64,000 nt of DNA. It comes from Steromphala cineraria (taxonomy: Eukaryota > Mollusca > Gastropoda > Trochida > Trochidae). Below, one piece after another: positions 44,910 through 58,310 of the stretch (the first letter of the stretch is position 1; each line of letters begins with the position of its first letter). Both the position numbers and the translations under genes were made by a program. Location: positions 20,344,093 through 20,408,092 of the forward strand of contig OU744727.1 in NCBI GenBank assembly GCA_916613615.1, read 5' to 3'. Below the pieces are notes generated by a model. It saw only the letters and a program-made list of their open reading frames with translations. It was not told the origin of the DNA and did no database searches.

Positions 44910-46914
44910 CTGTAAACAAGAAGGAAACAATTAGAGGATGGTATATAAGTTTGAAAGATTATAAAATGTTTTTAAGGGCTAAAGACTGGTTTCAAGAGTA
45001 TGTCACTGCCACTTGATAGCACTGCACTGAAACGTGCATGAAATTTCAAACCATTGGGATCATGTCATGGCACTGAACTTAAAATTGAGTATTGAAATAC
45101 ATAAAGATTGTCTAATGAAATCCAGAAAACAACAAAAGAAATCAAATTTTCTACTAGATGACAGATTTTATTTAATCATACCCATTTCCTCTCCTCAAAT
45201 ACTGCTGCAATTATCAAAAGTTTTCCAGTGATAAATGAAGCACTGGGGGAGTTGGTGCAAATTTCAAAGTTATTGATAAAATGACTTCAAAGAAACTAGG
45301 ATCACAGTGGATTGACATCGCAAGTTCAGACATAAATTTAAGTAAATTGCCTTCCGGATAACAGTATATTTGTCTGAAATCGTGAGGAATACAGATTCCA
45401 TGGCAGAACACTCATGACAAATTGTTAGATATTTTGTTAATGGATGTTTAAAAAGTTCTCCAGGGAAAAAGGGGTTTGTTAGAATTCCCCTGTGATGATT
45501 TCCACCATTTAAAAGGGATTCAGTTCTTGCAGTCTTGTTAAAATGCCTTCATCTGTTAGTAAATAGCTTTATCTGTTCATTCAACTAATTCTACTTTCTT
45601 AGAAAACAATTTTCTCCTCTTAGAAATGAAATGAAATAGACTTTTGATGAGGAATTTGTAAAGCAGATAAAGAACAAAGACACCCAAACAACAAAATTTG
45701 TAAATAATCATCAAGAATACAATAGACTAAAAAAGATAAAACAAAATTAACTTTCGATGGAGATATATGGAAAGTTAATTCAGAAACAAGATTCAAACAT
45801 TATATACAAATCTCGTTAAGGAGATCACAAAATATCACACACATTTACATTAACATACAAAAAACCCAACAAATTTCCTTTTTCACAAGTTGTCCAAATC
45901 AAACAAAAGGTTCTTCAGATGTTGATGCATTGCAAAACATGAACATGTTCTTGCATCAAATTGAGTTCTTAGCGAATCCTTTAAGAAGATGCATCCTTTT
46001 TCTCAGCTTTAGGATTAAGAAAAATCCTCTAGATATCCACACAAACAGAAGTCAGGATAACTGACGAAAGAAGGAAGATTTATCATTTGGAAGATTTATT
46101 GAGCTTCATTGCAATCTAAAGAGACTCTACGATTCAACCCAAACCTTATCCCTAAATCACTATTCAACTTCAGTTTATTTGCCTCCTCTTTGATTAATGA
46201 TCAGGATATATCAACCTTAAACCATCAATCATAACATTTCACGATCCAAGCGAGCCAAAACAAATCTGTTAGCGCCGAAAAAATATTTTCCTGTCTTTCT
46301 TTTAATCTCAAAGACAGCGCCAATTTCACTTTTATTCCCTTTGGTCACTTCCATTGATGCAATAGACAGAGTTTCTGATAACCTGAGCTTTAAAGCCTGG
46401 AGAAAGCTGAGAATTGGTCGTTTATAACCGCCAGCGTGAAATTACGCACCTTAAGTGATAGCGTAATAGACTAGAGGTCGAAGTAGATGACACGTCCTGT
46501 GTTTTTGCGATGACACAATCAGAATGACTATGACTCAGAGTCACGTATCGCTTAACTCGGGGCGGAGATGTCATTCAAGAAGCTGCCTACTAAACTAACG
46601 GAGGACATTGCAGACAATGTGGCTACAGTTAATTCTTTTTTGTGCTGTATGAGTAATTAAATGACCTCTTGGAAAACAGTGCATATTAAATACAAAGGGT
46701 TTGTATAAAGAGTGGTTAAAAAATTGGTTTTTGATCAAAAACATGATTTTCATATATTATAAAAAATTTCATTTGGAGAAGGCTGTCTAATGGAACTGAA
46801 TCTAAAATTTGTAACTTTTTTAAAAATAACCTGTTTTACTTGTTTAAATTTAATTCATATCTTTACAAGATTAATTCAGAAAACACTTATCTCTCTCAAT
46901 CCAAAAATCAATTT

Positions 46915-47575
46915 TTATTCAAAGACAAACACAAGGACAACATCTCTACACTATCCTTTTCCAGAAACCCTTGAGAAACAAACACAAACATTTAACTACC
47001 CAATTCGAAGGAACCCCCAAAAATACCATCAATGCAAGTGTTAGCTATAAAAATACAAAAGAACCTACAAGAGCAGCACCAATACAAGTGGTACCACCTA
47101 TTTTCAGCCTCTCATTGTGACCAATGAAGCATGTAGCTATGAATCCAATGTCTTGACCGTCCTCATAATCAACATGGAAAGACTTACTGAAGCATCAGTT
47201 TGTAGCTTATGTGTTGGAGAGAAGCCAACATTTTTATCTCGGTAGTAGATAGTATATATAACCTTTCTGATGTAATATGACTCTAAAATACTGGAACCAA
47301 AGTGTTGCAATGAATAAGTCTGTGATAAAATTTTATTCAAAGACATAGACAAACACAAAATTTGACTACCAAGTTTCAAAGAACGCAAAAGAATACTGCT
47401 TATCACTTTACAAAAGAACCCTAATAGCAAGTGGAACTGTCTATTCTTAGCCTCCGATTCCGACCAATGAAGCGTGTAACTATTAATCCAATGTCTTGAC
47501 CGGTCCATCATCCACACAGAAAGACTTACTGAAGCATCAGTTGTAGCTTATATGCTGGAGAGAAGCCAACATTTC
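46915..47575. repeat. Diverged direct duplication, units of about 340-420 bp
   Basis: 47101-47232 and 47443-47572 share a GACCAATGAAGC word, AATCCAATGTCTTGACCG, AAAGACTTACTGAAGCATCA and GAGAGAAGCCAACATTT in order. The preceding CAAAGACAAACACA words at about 46920 and 47338 extend the similarity. An old tandem duplication; the minus-strand frame 47137-47517 crosses it and is not a gene. Confidence 0.75.
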
Positions 47576-48349
47576 ACTGATTTATACATAGTGAAGGGAG
47601 GCATTTGGATTCTAGGCAGTAACTATTTGATTTACAGGAGTCTTCTAATGTGCAGTAAGTGCTTGATGGTCAGAGGCTGATGTTTAAGAGATAAATAGTG
47701 CAAGTTCTGAAATCCAAGAACAAAGAATTTTTTTAAAAAGCCAGCAGATATTTTTTTTAGGTTTTGAATACAATTAATATTTGTGGAATCGAATTACACA
47801 ATGCTTTATTATTTAAATCTTTGAAGGATATTTGAAAGTAGAATTCATAGGAAAACCGAGATTTTCTGTAATCAGATAATGGAGTTAGCATATAACAAAG
47901 GAATTCATTTATGGGAAGCATGCAGAATTTCTGTCAGAAAACACAGAACACCATATTTAATTGTTTCTCTCTTTCCTTATAACCAATATTTACATTTGAA
48001 CAAGAAGAAGGCACTTCAAGCTTAAAAAGAACCTGGATTGTGTCTAGATGCATAAAAGAAAAGGTTGAAATGAATGTAGAGTTAGATTTAAAGCAATGGT
48101 CAAGAGGTTAGGATCATTGGACAGTCCTTTGGTCTTGTATATCCTAAAATTATAAGATTGTATAGCACTACAATTGCCAAGATTCTCAAATATTGAAGAA
48201 ATCACAAAATAGCATCCCCAATCAATAGATGAACAAAACTTTAAAATGACACAAATCAGTAAGCAGAAATAACAACTCTTTTTGACCCTCAAGTCAAGGA
48301 ATCTCCATTGTTGTGGATGATCATTTAAAGATGCTCTATCACACTCAGT

Positions 48350-48690
48350 GAGCAATTTGGTGTGATAACAGGCAAAACATAATGATACACTCCATGCCAC
48401 TACATTGAATATTAAGTGACGTGAACAGCAAGATGTTCTGGACAAAAACATAATTATTGTGAAAATCTCGATGTTTTGGAGTATATTTGCAACCTGTTAA
48501 AGAAATTGGCATATATATACTCTGAAGGTCATGATTTTCTTACCACGAAGAAATTGCTATACAAAAATTGTTGTTATTGTATTCACTTCTAAATGCCCTT
48601 GAAAGATTTGATCACTTTGGTGTGATAAGAGGCATAACATAATGATACACTCAATACCGCTACATTGGATATCAAGTGATATCAACATGG
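48350..48690. repeat. Partial direct duplication, 260 bp apart
   Basis: TTTGGTGTGATAACAGGCAA and the following 70 bases at 48357 recur at about 48617 with about a dozen differences, including AACATAATGATACACTC in both. Confidence 0.75.
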
Positions 48691-50704
48691 AAGATCGGGA
48701 TATTATACATCTCATCAGTTCACATATTACATGTCATGATATAGTTGTCCAAAGGCAGGGTAATTATGTTTGTAGTGCTTTGAGCATGCCCGTTAGAGGT
48801 TTGATAACAGCAGGTAATAAGAATCAACATTATCATCATCATGGCTAGGATTGATGAGAATACATGGATAATTCTCGCTTATATACTTTGATGAGCGTCA
48901 GAGATATATTTGTCTTGATAATTTTTCATTGGGAAATAATGACATCAACATATCCGAGATGCCTTTAAATGCTTGAACGGATTATCCAAAAAAATTGTAA
49001 TAGAAAATTTGATTTGTTTTTCAGACATTGAACAAGATAGGCCAATTTCACATTAGTAAAAAAAGAAATTGATTACATCTTAAAATATTGATTGCACACA
49101 AGAACATTATAAATGTATTTTACAAATAAACAAGGACAAAAACTGAACTAATGCCTCCTAATGGATATTGCCAAGAACAATTCATCGTCTTGAAAGTACT
49201 ATGATGTAAGACAAATTTCACTCAGATTCTTGCTTCAGGACTTTGGTCTTCAGCTGAATATTATAGGCTTTCCAGAATTATCCTGAGAGAAATGGAATGC
49301 ATCAAAATGTACAGATATGAACATTATGGCATGAACATCTTATATTTTTTACAATTTACAAAGTCCAACTAGAATTGGCCAAAAAATTGATATTACATTT
49401 TTTAAATTTGATGCAATATTTAAATTCAGGAACGTTTAAAGTTGAAATACACACAAACTGACAAAAGTAAAATCAAATAATGTTGTACTTTCTGGTTATT
49501 CTTCTATTCTTTCCTTTCCTTTGGACTATTAATTCTTGTCAGAGATACAGAAGGTAGAAAGTTAGTAAACATTTATCTTTATAAGCTGTCTCTTTGAATC
49601 TGGCAATTCTTCAAGAAATCATTGCTATTTTCCAACTCAGTAACACAATCAATGACAATAAAGGAACACAACAAGCCTAATGAATGCGTCTGCCAGTATC
49701 TGAGCCTCACAATCTCACTGATCTGATCATACAAAGTTATTGGACGTAGTGATCTAATGTGGCCCACGATCTAATGTTATAACCATGTTTGACCGAGGGG
49801 AAATACTACATACTGACTAGACTACATCATTTCGGAGCCAGACTGGCAGGTCAAAGGTCATGGCGATCTCAGATGCTACTCGCCGTACAAGTGATAATCT
49901 TAGATATTTTAGATGCTGCTTTCGTTACAACTCTTCATATAGGATGACAAGAAAAGTGGATTGATATTAGGATTTGGGATAATGTTGATCTTGAATAGCT
50001 ACTCATATCAATAATCAAAGATGCTGCTTGAATTACAACTAGTGATAAAGCTGACAACAGTGACAAGAAAAGCAAATATTATTCAAAATTTGGGACTTGT
50101 TGAATTTAAATTGATATTAAGAAAGGTCTTATAATCTCAGATAGTCTTATATAATGACAGGAAAAGTAAATTATCATAAAATTTTGGAGAAATTGATTTT
50201 GAAATGTTCTGGAATTGTAAAAGGTGAGATGAGTTTCATATGAGATGCATACTCCATGGACTTAGCATGAATTACACTGATTAGATGAAATCCAGAAAAA
50301 CGACCGACTTTTGATACAGTAGTAAGGATTTAGATTTGGTGTTAACATTTATTTCAAGGACTAGTATTATTACAGAGAGACCATATAGAGGAACCTCCCA
50401 AATAAATGATAGCATTTTCTGTATTACCAATAAGGAATTTTCCTGTACTGGGAAGAAGGAAATGACAAAGTGATCCTAAAACTTCTTGATAGAATGACAG
50501 TATCTGTCTGCAAAAAAAAATCCAAAGACAAAAAAATCAAGCATATCAGGGCAGACTGTTGGCATCAATTATGGTGCAAGATTTGGTTCTGTTCTAGCAC
50601 TAAGAGAGGAAGCTTTCTTGAGCTCAAAGTGTCAAGAAAATGGCTACCCTGCTGTGACAAATTAGTTCACACTTTGGAGCGCCAATGGTGAAAGCTTACG
50701 ACTA

Positions 50705-50955
50705 GGCACATGCTGTTTTGCTGTTGGGAATGGTTGACAGAATCTTAGCAATCTTCAGGTGTTTCTGTTGGCGCCAATGTCTTGGTAATGTCTTTTAATA
50801 CCAGGAATGGTAACTATGGTTAACTCCTCAAAGTACACGAGCTACATGCTGTTTTCTTCCTTGGTTTGGATGAAAGAAACTTGGATAGCTTTGGGTATTT
50901 CTATTGGTTCCAAAGTCTTGGCAATGTCTTTTAATACCAGGAACCTAACTAGAGA
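50705..50955. repeat. Two-copy direct repeat, about 146 bp
   Basis: ACATGCTGTTTT ... TTTCTRTTGG-x-CCAAWGTCTTGG-AATGTCTTTTAATACCAGGAA occurs at 50708-50812 and 50852-50947, with moderate divergence. Confidence 0.75.
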
Positions 50956-51779
50956 TTAAGTCTTATTGGTCAGTGGAGTGGTTCTTATTCTGATCCAGCT
51001 GTGTAACATCATTAATTGGTATTTGGCAAATTACAATATTACAATGCCAATTCTATACTACAAATTGGTGATTGCTTAACCATTACCAATATTCATATTA
51101 ATTCAGTCATTCATTTCTAATTTTTACATTCTTATTATTATTTGCTTTCAAGATGAAAAACACTTCATTGCCGAAAAACTAACAAACATCAACTCAAATC
51201 ATTTGTCTCTATGCAAGAAGAGGGGGAGAAATTATTATCAAGTCACATAACAAATAAGCTTAAGTGAATTAAGAACTCTGACATTCAAAAACTAATTTTA
51301 TAACCCAAAAAAACTGTTACCTTTTGAACACGAAGGTGATGTTTGAAGAATCGGTGAAAAGTTCACTCTCAAAATGAGTGACAACCTAACTTTAAGACAC
51401 AAATCTAAAACAAAACTCCAAACACTAATTTCAAGACCAAGAGGACTACAGTTAAACATGTGAGCACTGTTTGAAGAGGGAAAGAGGGGGACAAGTTGAC
51501 TGAGAGATTAACGAGGGCCAGGAATTAATGACAGGGTCAGAGCAACAAGAGCTTGTCTTTCTCACCAGTCATATTAAAGTCCTATCTCATTTGACAGATC
51601 ACGGCTTCAACTGCCTTTAATAAAGTGCAAGAGGGAGCAGCCCTTGCCCCTAGCCAGATTGCTTCTTCAGCAATGGCAGGCAAGAGGTCTTAATGCCAGA
51701 ACAAGGAGCATGGTTGAACACTTTGGGGGAAATCTTTTAAGAATTTTTATTCTTGAGATCTAAACAGTTAGCTGGACCG

Positions 51780-52060
51780 TCCGGAGGTGTTCTTGATTGG
51801 CATAACTGATATCCAATCACAGAAAGGATTGGTCTAAACATGATCCATTCAAGTCACCGATTGGTCTAAAGGGTATCCATTCAAGTCATTGATTGGTCTG
51901 AAAGGTATTCACTTTTGGACTAGCCTTGCATCCAAGGGTGCATGATTTGTCTAAAAGGTATCCAATGGAGTCATGTTTAAGCCTAAAATGCACCAATCAT
52001 GCCTCAGTCTGGCAAACCGATATCCAGTAGTGTCATAGATTGGTCGTGTTTTTGCACCTG
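51780..52060. repeat. Degenerate GATTGGTCTAAAAGGTATCCA tandem repeat
   Basis: GATTGGTCTAAA or a near variant plus a TATCCA word and CAAGTCA recurs six or so times at 45-60 bp spacing. Several units contain ATTGG (inverse CCAAT), but the repetition is better explained by local duplication. Confidence 0.6.
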
Positions 52061-53448
52061 CTGGTAAAACCGTCCAATCAATAAAGAGGATCAGAACCCT
52101 AAGTGGCCATCTTTGCCCTGCGGCCTCAACCAAGAGAATCTTTTTGGAAATTGACTTTCAGTTTCCTCAGAATTATTACAGCCCTGAGTGACAATAAAGC
52201 CACGAGTGCACCTCTCGCGCAATTCTCATACTTGACTAGTGAGGCATTCGCAGGAAATCCATGATGGCGGAATCGAAACTCCCTTGGTCCCTGAGGGGCT
52301 CTAAGTAATGAATGCTCGAAAATTACTGCAGGAGAGGACGCGACACGAACCAGCGATAGGATCAGATTGTAAATTGCATTAAACAGCCTCTGCATTTGTG
52401 AGTAAGCCGTCGGAACTTGTAACTTGAAGTGGCCAAAGAAGGGTCTTATGTCGTGAAATGAGAAAGGTAGAGAAAGCGTAGCCGGAAAATATGGAATAAT
52501 CTTCTAAAGTTTCTTGTAATATCCTATCCTTGATATTAGATTGCTGCTGTTAAAGGATGAGCAACCCTGTGAAAAAGTTGAGAATGAAGAACTCCTGTTT
52601 ATCCTGGATGATTCAGAGCACATTTCAATACCACTCTGACCATTTTTCTTCGATCTTATCTGCCACATTTGGCTTGAAGTTAACGATTTCATTTCAACAA
52701 TGAGTCAATTATGGGTGCCATTTTTCATTAGCTTTTATCTCTTTTCAAACAGTAATATATAATTGAGGATGCCATTTCATTTCATTGACAATATGAAACA
52801 ACACAAATTTATTTACAAGATCACTTTTTGAAATTCATTTCAAAAATAAACATACAACTTTTGACAATTTGTCCAGTGTACAAACAACTGAGTCTGTTCA
52901 AACATATCTGAATTTTTCCAAATTCATCTTTTTCTTTACAATTCGATGTAATATTTCATACCCTCCAACATAGTGATAAGATTTTTAAGTGATTGAACGG
53001 ATATTATTTTGGACCAAAATAAATCTTTGAATGAATGAATACTTCAATGAATTCAATCAATATAATCGAATAAGCAAAAAAAGACCAATGCAAACTTTCA
53101 TTACTTTTTCTTCCTCCAACATTATTATTTGAAGTGCTCCTGTGTTGATCCAGAACAAACTGGAACAGGAAATATGATTATATTATCACATATCAAACAG
53201 GCAACTTTTCCGCCTTTCGTGTCGGCCATGTTTTTTCTGCTGACAGTAAAGCCTCCAGTAGCAGTGTGTCTTTAATTAGAGTGCTCTACTATTCTGTAGC
53301 TGGGCCGACTCTAATCAAATCTTGGTAATTGAACATTACTGCTATCAATCTTTTTCAGCTAAAGTGATTCATTTTGTCTATTTTTCCACGAGGCAATTAG
53401 GTGAAATGCTTTGATTCCCTTCACATTGGGCCTTGGAATAGCAAAATG

Positions 53449-53467
53449 CTTAATTACTGTAATTAAG
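53449..53467. promoter_or_regulatory. Palindromic paired homeodomain-type site CTTAATTACTGTAATTAAG
   Basis: Two inverted CTTAATTAC half-sites with a one-base centre form an exact 19-bp palindrome. TAATTA is the core of many homeodomain sites, and TAAT-N3-ATTA-like palindromes bind paired-class dimers. The surrounding 53200-53470 is non-repetitive and has more TAAT words. Function is inferred only from the motif. Confidence 0.35.
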
Positions 53468-53727
53468 AGATTCATGAGATGGGAGATGGTTCAATGATAC
53501 AGAGGAGAGGTCGTAGAAAACTGAATGTATGTATCTTGAGTTTGGCACTGTTCGATGATAAAGACGCAAGGTCAAGGAACATTGTATATATCTTTATGTG
53601 CTTGGATCTGTTTAGCAATCTGAGGAACATTGGAGCAGTTGTAGAACATAGAATGTATCATTCTGAGAGAAATGAAATGAAAACATGAAATTTATACACA
53701 GTGAGAGAATTGACAGTCGCAGGAAAA

Positions 53728-53822
53728 TTATCTGAATCCTTGAACAGTTCCATTTTGAGGTCATACAATTAATTGCATCATTGCATCATTCTCAAAATGG
53801 AACTGTTCAAGGATTCAGATAA
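53728..53822. repeat. Perfect 32-bp inverted repeat with 31-bp loop
   Basis: 53728-53759 (starting TTATCTGAATCCTTGAACAG) is the exact reverse complement of 53791-53822. The loop contains GCATCATTGCATCATT. Exact arms in unique surroundings suggest a recent fold-back or a mini inverted-end element. Confidence 0.92.
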
Positions 53823-54584
53823 ACAGCTGTAGACCACTATTTGTTTGTACCTTTTTGAGCCATCAACAATATTATTAAAATAACATATAGAAGGTAACAG
53901 CAATTCAGAGAAAATTCAATGAAATAAAATCTAATTAGAACAAAAACAGTAAGAACATCAACATAACCCAGTACATCTCTTGAAAACTAAAATGAACAGT
54001 ATTACTGATAAATTTTTCCATTTGGACACCAAAACAAAGCCTTTGAGACTAATAAATGAAGAACTTTTTTGACACATTCTTGGCAGTAGATATGCATCTT
54101 AACTATGACTCACAGACACTGAGATCATAACATATGTTATATCACAATCTATAAAGACAATGAATTCAAGAAGACATTACTATCAATTGAAACAAAATAA
54201 ATTTGCCAATGTTCCAATATGATATCTTGGATTGGACTACCGCAAAAATATACCATGGTACATATGAAAGTAAAATTCTCCCTCCCATCATTACCATCGC
54301 TCCAACATAAACAGAACCACAGCAATACAATTTCATAGAATTAACTTTTGCATTACTTCAAACCCTTTAGAATTACCCCCAATGAAACATTAGATGTTGG
54401 GATGTTCTAATACAATCATCCTTAAAGGAGAGTACAGGATACATAAAAGCCTCGGACTAGCACAAGTTAATAAAGATAGCTCCATAAGCACCTTGACAGC
54501 ATGAGTATTTACCAGGGGGACGATGGTAGGACGAGAGGCTAATGAGATAGTGTTTCTGTAATAAGAGCTTAACACGGAGGGCGA

Positions 54585-55105
54585 TCAGCCAAGATTACTG
54601 AGAATCAACTCAGCGATAATGCTTCCCTATTAGCCGGACCCACGCACATGGACCTTCTCGCCTCTTGGTATGCATGAGGGTTTGAGATGACTAGTAAATA
54701 GAGGTACCTTAGGTCAAGAATGTTGACAAGTTTGATTGAATGAGAATGTTTAGGATATACATTTGTAAAATGAATATAAACGTAGAGGTATAAGACCATC
54801 GAAGATAACTGAGAATTATTTCAGCAATAATGCACATGGACCTTCTCAACTCTTGGTATGCATGGGGTTTGAGATGGCTGGTACATAGAGGTAGCTTTGG
54901 TCAAGAATATTGACAAGTTGATGAATGAAAATATACATAAGATATGAAATAAGTAAAAAGATAAAGATATAAGATCAGCAAAGATTACTGAGAATCAACT
55001 CAGCGATAATGCTTCCCTATTAGCCAGCCCACGCACATGGACCAAATACCCTCTTGGTATGAATGATGGTTAGAGATGGCTAGTACATAGAGGTAGTTAA
55101 GAGCA
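54585..55105. repeat. Three-copy tandem repeat, about 175-215-bp unit
   Basis: Starts at about 54588, 54803 and 54978 share GATTACTGAGAATCAACTCA, GCGATAATGCTTCCCTATTA, CACGCACATGGACC and CTCTTGGTATG followed by GAGATGGCTAGTACATAGAG. The first and third are closest to one another; the middle one has lost 40-50 bp. Minus-strand frames here (for example SMCVGPANREAL) simply translate the repeat. Confidence 0.85.
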
Positions 55106-56062
55106 GAAATTGTTCCAAAAGTATACAGGAATAAAAATATGACACATTCTATTTTTTTAATTCTAAGAAATACATGCTTATAATAGTCCTTGTTTTCATG
55201 ATCCAGTTGCTTAGGCCATAGTTTAATCATTGTCTGACACCCTTGTCTTTATTTGAATACAAGCATTGGTGGTTTAAACAAAAGGTACAACTTTTGGTTT
55301 GTAATCAATACTTTTTTGCTGAATCTCTGTTACAGGCGAGGACAATAAAGGAATTCCTCAACCTATAATTAAAATATCCACAAAATAGTTATTTCTTCTG
55401 CCACTAGTTGCTTTAGTGAAAATTCCTCCAATCCATGCACCAAGAAAATTTGCTAGGCAGATGTGAAACATTCACATGCATATAAATGGTATATAAATTT
55501 CTTGCTATGAACACAAACATCAGCTAGCACCTTGTATGAATAGCTAAAAAAGGAGCTATAAATATACACATTTATGAGCATAAGATATCAGAAACATCAT
55601 CAAAACATTTCTTCACCATATACCTGCATGTTTTATGACTATGTTCAAAATACGAGTAGAAATCTTTACAACAATCCAGTAACGGGAGCTGTCCAAAACA
55701 GGACTCGATTTATCAACCTATGCTTTTAATCTGTCATTTGTAAATTAATTCCAGTTATCTGAAATCTACACCAGCTAAAACTCATGCACCGGCAGAAGAG
55801 ATTTGTCAGAAATTGAATTAATAGTTTTTGCTTATCTGTCAATTTCAATTCTCCCTTGATAGATGATAGTTAGATGACTCCAAAACAGATCCACAATTTA
55901 AAATGCTTCATTTTTCCAAACACATTTTGCAGCAGAGAGTTGATTCTTTTGCAGCTGTATTGTGTAGGCCCTATGGTATTCCTGAATGGCCATCTATATC
56001 TCTGTATGTATAAAGTGGGCAGTCATGAACTCATCCTTTGCTGATGAAAATTGACACCTGAA

Positions 56063-56290
56063 AGAGTGAGTGAGGTATTGTTTAATGCCGCTTGGGTAAT
56101 ATTTCCGCCATTAGCGACTTACACTCACGAAAGAATTAAAAGATGAGAGAGTGAGGTATTGTTTAATGCTGCTTGGGCAATATATCAGCCATTAGCGACT
56201 TACACTCACGAAAGAATTAATAGATGAGTGAGTGAGTTAGTGCTTCACGCCGCTTGGGCAATATATCAGCCATTAGCGGCGTTTACCCCG
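56063..56290 (+). repeat. Dispersed GAGTGAGTGAG repeat, three tandem copies of 81 bp
   Basis: Three consecutive units carry GTTTAATGCCGCTTGGG, CAATATATCAGCCATTAGCG and ACTCACGAAAGAATTAA, with starts about 81 bp apart (56071, 56152, 56233). Single copies of the same family occur at 22379 and 39319. Comparable GAGTGAGTGAGTTTAGTTTTACGCCGC repeats are, to my knowledge, very abundant in gastropod genomes. Confidence 0.75.
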
Positions 56291-57357
56291 ATTTAAAAGA
56301 TGAAAAGTGACATATAAGATGTATAAGTAAAGGAAAAACTCAATATGTACTGTCTTTGTTAGGGACACAAATGTCAATGACAATAGATTCATCAAGATGG
56401 TGGAAGAATGAAGATAGATGAAATGGGTTCAGCACTTCATTGCCCACACAAAGATGCATTACCAGATTCAACCTACTGACGAATGAGGCCTGCTACTGAA
56501 ACCATGATTACACTAGCTCACTAAGTGTTCACTCAGTGCTAACGAGGGTACTAATTATGTCACTAGAATGGGAGTCAATCAAGTAGTTCTCATTTATTGA
56601 TCACAAATGTTTATCTTCCACGCTCTTGAGATAGACCTTAGCAATCAAAGCTTTCTATGCATTGAAAGAACATTGTTTTGTACATAAGAAAGAATAGTCT
56701 GGAAGCACAAACAATTATGTCTTATTCAAAATGTGGCTTAATAAATGAATGTTTTTTATTCAATCTTCAATGATCTCTCATGTAGTCTTGTAAATCAATT
56801 CTCATGAGTTCAGAAAGGTGTAAAATCTTAAAAGTTTGTTTTAATAATTTATCAATTTGTGTTTGTTAAAAGAATAATAATACCATAAATTTTGATGAGT
56901 TTCACTTTTCAGAACCATAGAGTAGGTCAAAAACAAACATAAAAACATTGAATTCTTTCTAACAAGTTCAAGATTTAAAAAGGATATTTTCTCCAAAAAA
57001 TCAGCACTTCAAAGGTATGGATGAATAAATTGAAGCATCCATACCTAACCTTTGAGTTAAAATCTAACAAATGCAGAAATATGGCGCCTTCAATTCTTCA
57101 AGAAGCATTTAGACTACATCTAATTTATTCAAAATCTGGAATAAGGGGCTTTTGAAAGATCAGGAAACATTGTAAATGTCAGGAATGATTTTCTAATGTT
57201 AATTTCTCTGTGCTCATATAACCACAGTAAACAAGATCAATTCAAATTGGACATTATTCAAATGTCTTTTAAACAATTTATGCTTCAAACATTTTCTTCA
57301 AAACGCTGCACAGTAAACTATAACACAGAATTTGTCTGGAACTCAACTAAGAAACCT

Positions 57358-57600
57358 TTTCTTGATCTTTTTTTGATGACTCTCCCCTTTACACAGTAAC
57401 CAGAAATTCTTTGTGTGCCCTTGGTTCCCAGCGAGCACCAGTTTGATCCATGTCCTTTCCTTATGCTGAGCAAAGCAAGGAAGCAAAACCTCATATTTCA
57501 AAATGTTTGGTAGGATGTTTCGAAGAATCAACCACAAACGTCCTTGATGATGAGCAGACACTCTAACAACTGAGCAACACACCAGTAATTGTGCTTTCAT
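57358..57600 (-). mobile_element. tRNA-derived SINE candidate
   Basis: Read on the minus strand, GTTGCTCAGTTGTTAGAGTGTC (57559-57580) resembles a tRNA A box with flanks (TRGCTCAGTGGTTAGAGC), and GGTTGATTCTTCG (57521-57533) resembles a B box (GGTTCGATTCC) about 40 bp downstream, close to tRNA spacing. A non-tRNA body of about 130 bp follows and ends near CAAAAAAAGATCAAGAAAAG, an A-rich tail. This is the layout of a tRNA-derived SINE transcribed by Pol III. The B box is weak (missing C), so the copy is probably inactive. The minus-strand open frame 57343-57621 is incidental. Confidence 0.6.
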
Positions 57601-57959
57601 GACACTGTTTGATGATATCACATGTGACCATAATCATGTTGAAGTAGAACAATGGTCCTTTTTTAAATTCTACCAAGTGGACAAGACACTAATGATTGTG
57701 GACCTGACTGGACCCCATATTCTGCCATATTATTCTGCATGAAGGCCAAGACAAGATCTTTCAAATAAATAACCAAGCTGACACAATGAGTCGAAACTTC
57801 TTACTCTGAGAGGCATTTCAAAACCTTTGCCACCTGTCATAATTTTATGAGTGTCAAGTCAATACATCATCAATGGTCTCAAAGATAGTGGATCCCAGGT
57901 GATAAGCACAAAAGAAAAAATGACCATCAAACCTTTATCATTGCTCTAGGGTGAAGTCG

Positions 57960-58310
57960 AAAGACCTTCCACCATTACTACAAAACCAAAACAATGAGCC
58001 AAAACCAAAACACTCTAATATACAAAAGGCCAGGACAAGAATCATAAGCCAATGCTGCCAAACCATGACAATGATCTAAGACCTTCTACTATCATTCTGC
58101 TTGAAGCTCAAGACAAGACCTTCATAACCACTAAACAAAAACAATGACCCAAGACCCCCTACTAGTATTCTGCTTGCAGCTCAAGACAAGACCGTCCACC
58201 AAGTCCAGCAAACCAAAACAATGATTCAAGACCTCTGCTCTGATGTTATCCTACTCGGGGCTAAGACAAGAAATTCCACCAAGTCTACAGAACCAAAACA
58301 ATGATTCACG
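57960..58310. repeat. ACCAAAACAATGA tandem repeat, about 70-bp unit
   Basis: AACCAAAACAATGAYYCAAGACC, a CTACT-TATTCTGCTTG word and CTCAAGACAAGACC-TCCACCAAGTC recur about five times with 68-78 bp spacing, increasingly diverged to the left. Confidence 0.7.

Noticed and set aside
52126..52395. 89-residue minus-strand frame in a GC-richer patch, possible Fe65 first exon
   Set aside because: No phase-1 donor and no similarity to Fe65 N termini that I could see; the patch may be regulatory instead.
57343..57621. 92-residue minus-strand frame that looks protein-like
   Set aside because: Coincides with the SINE candidate, including its A and B box-like words and A-rich tail.
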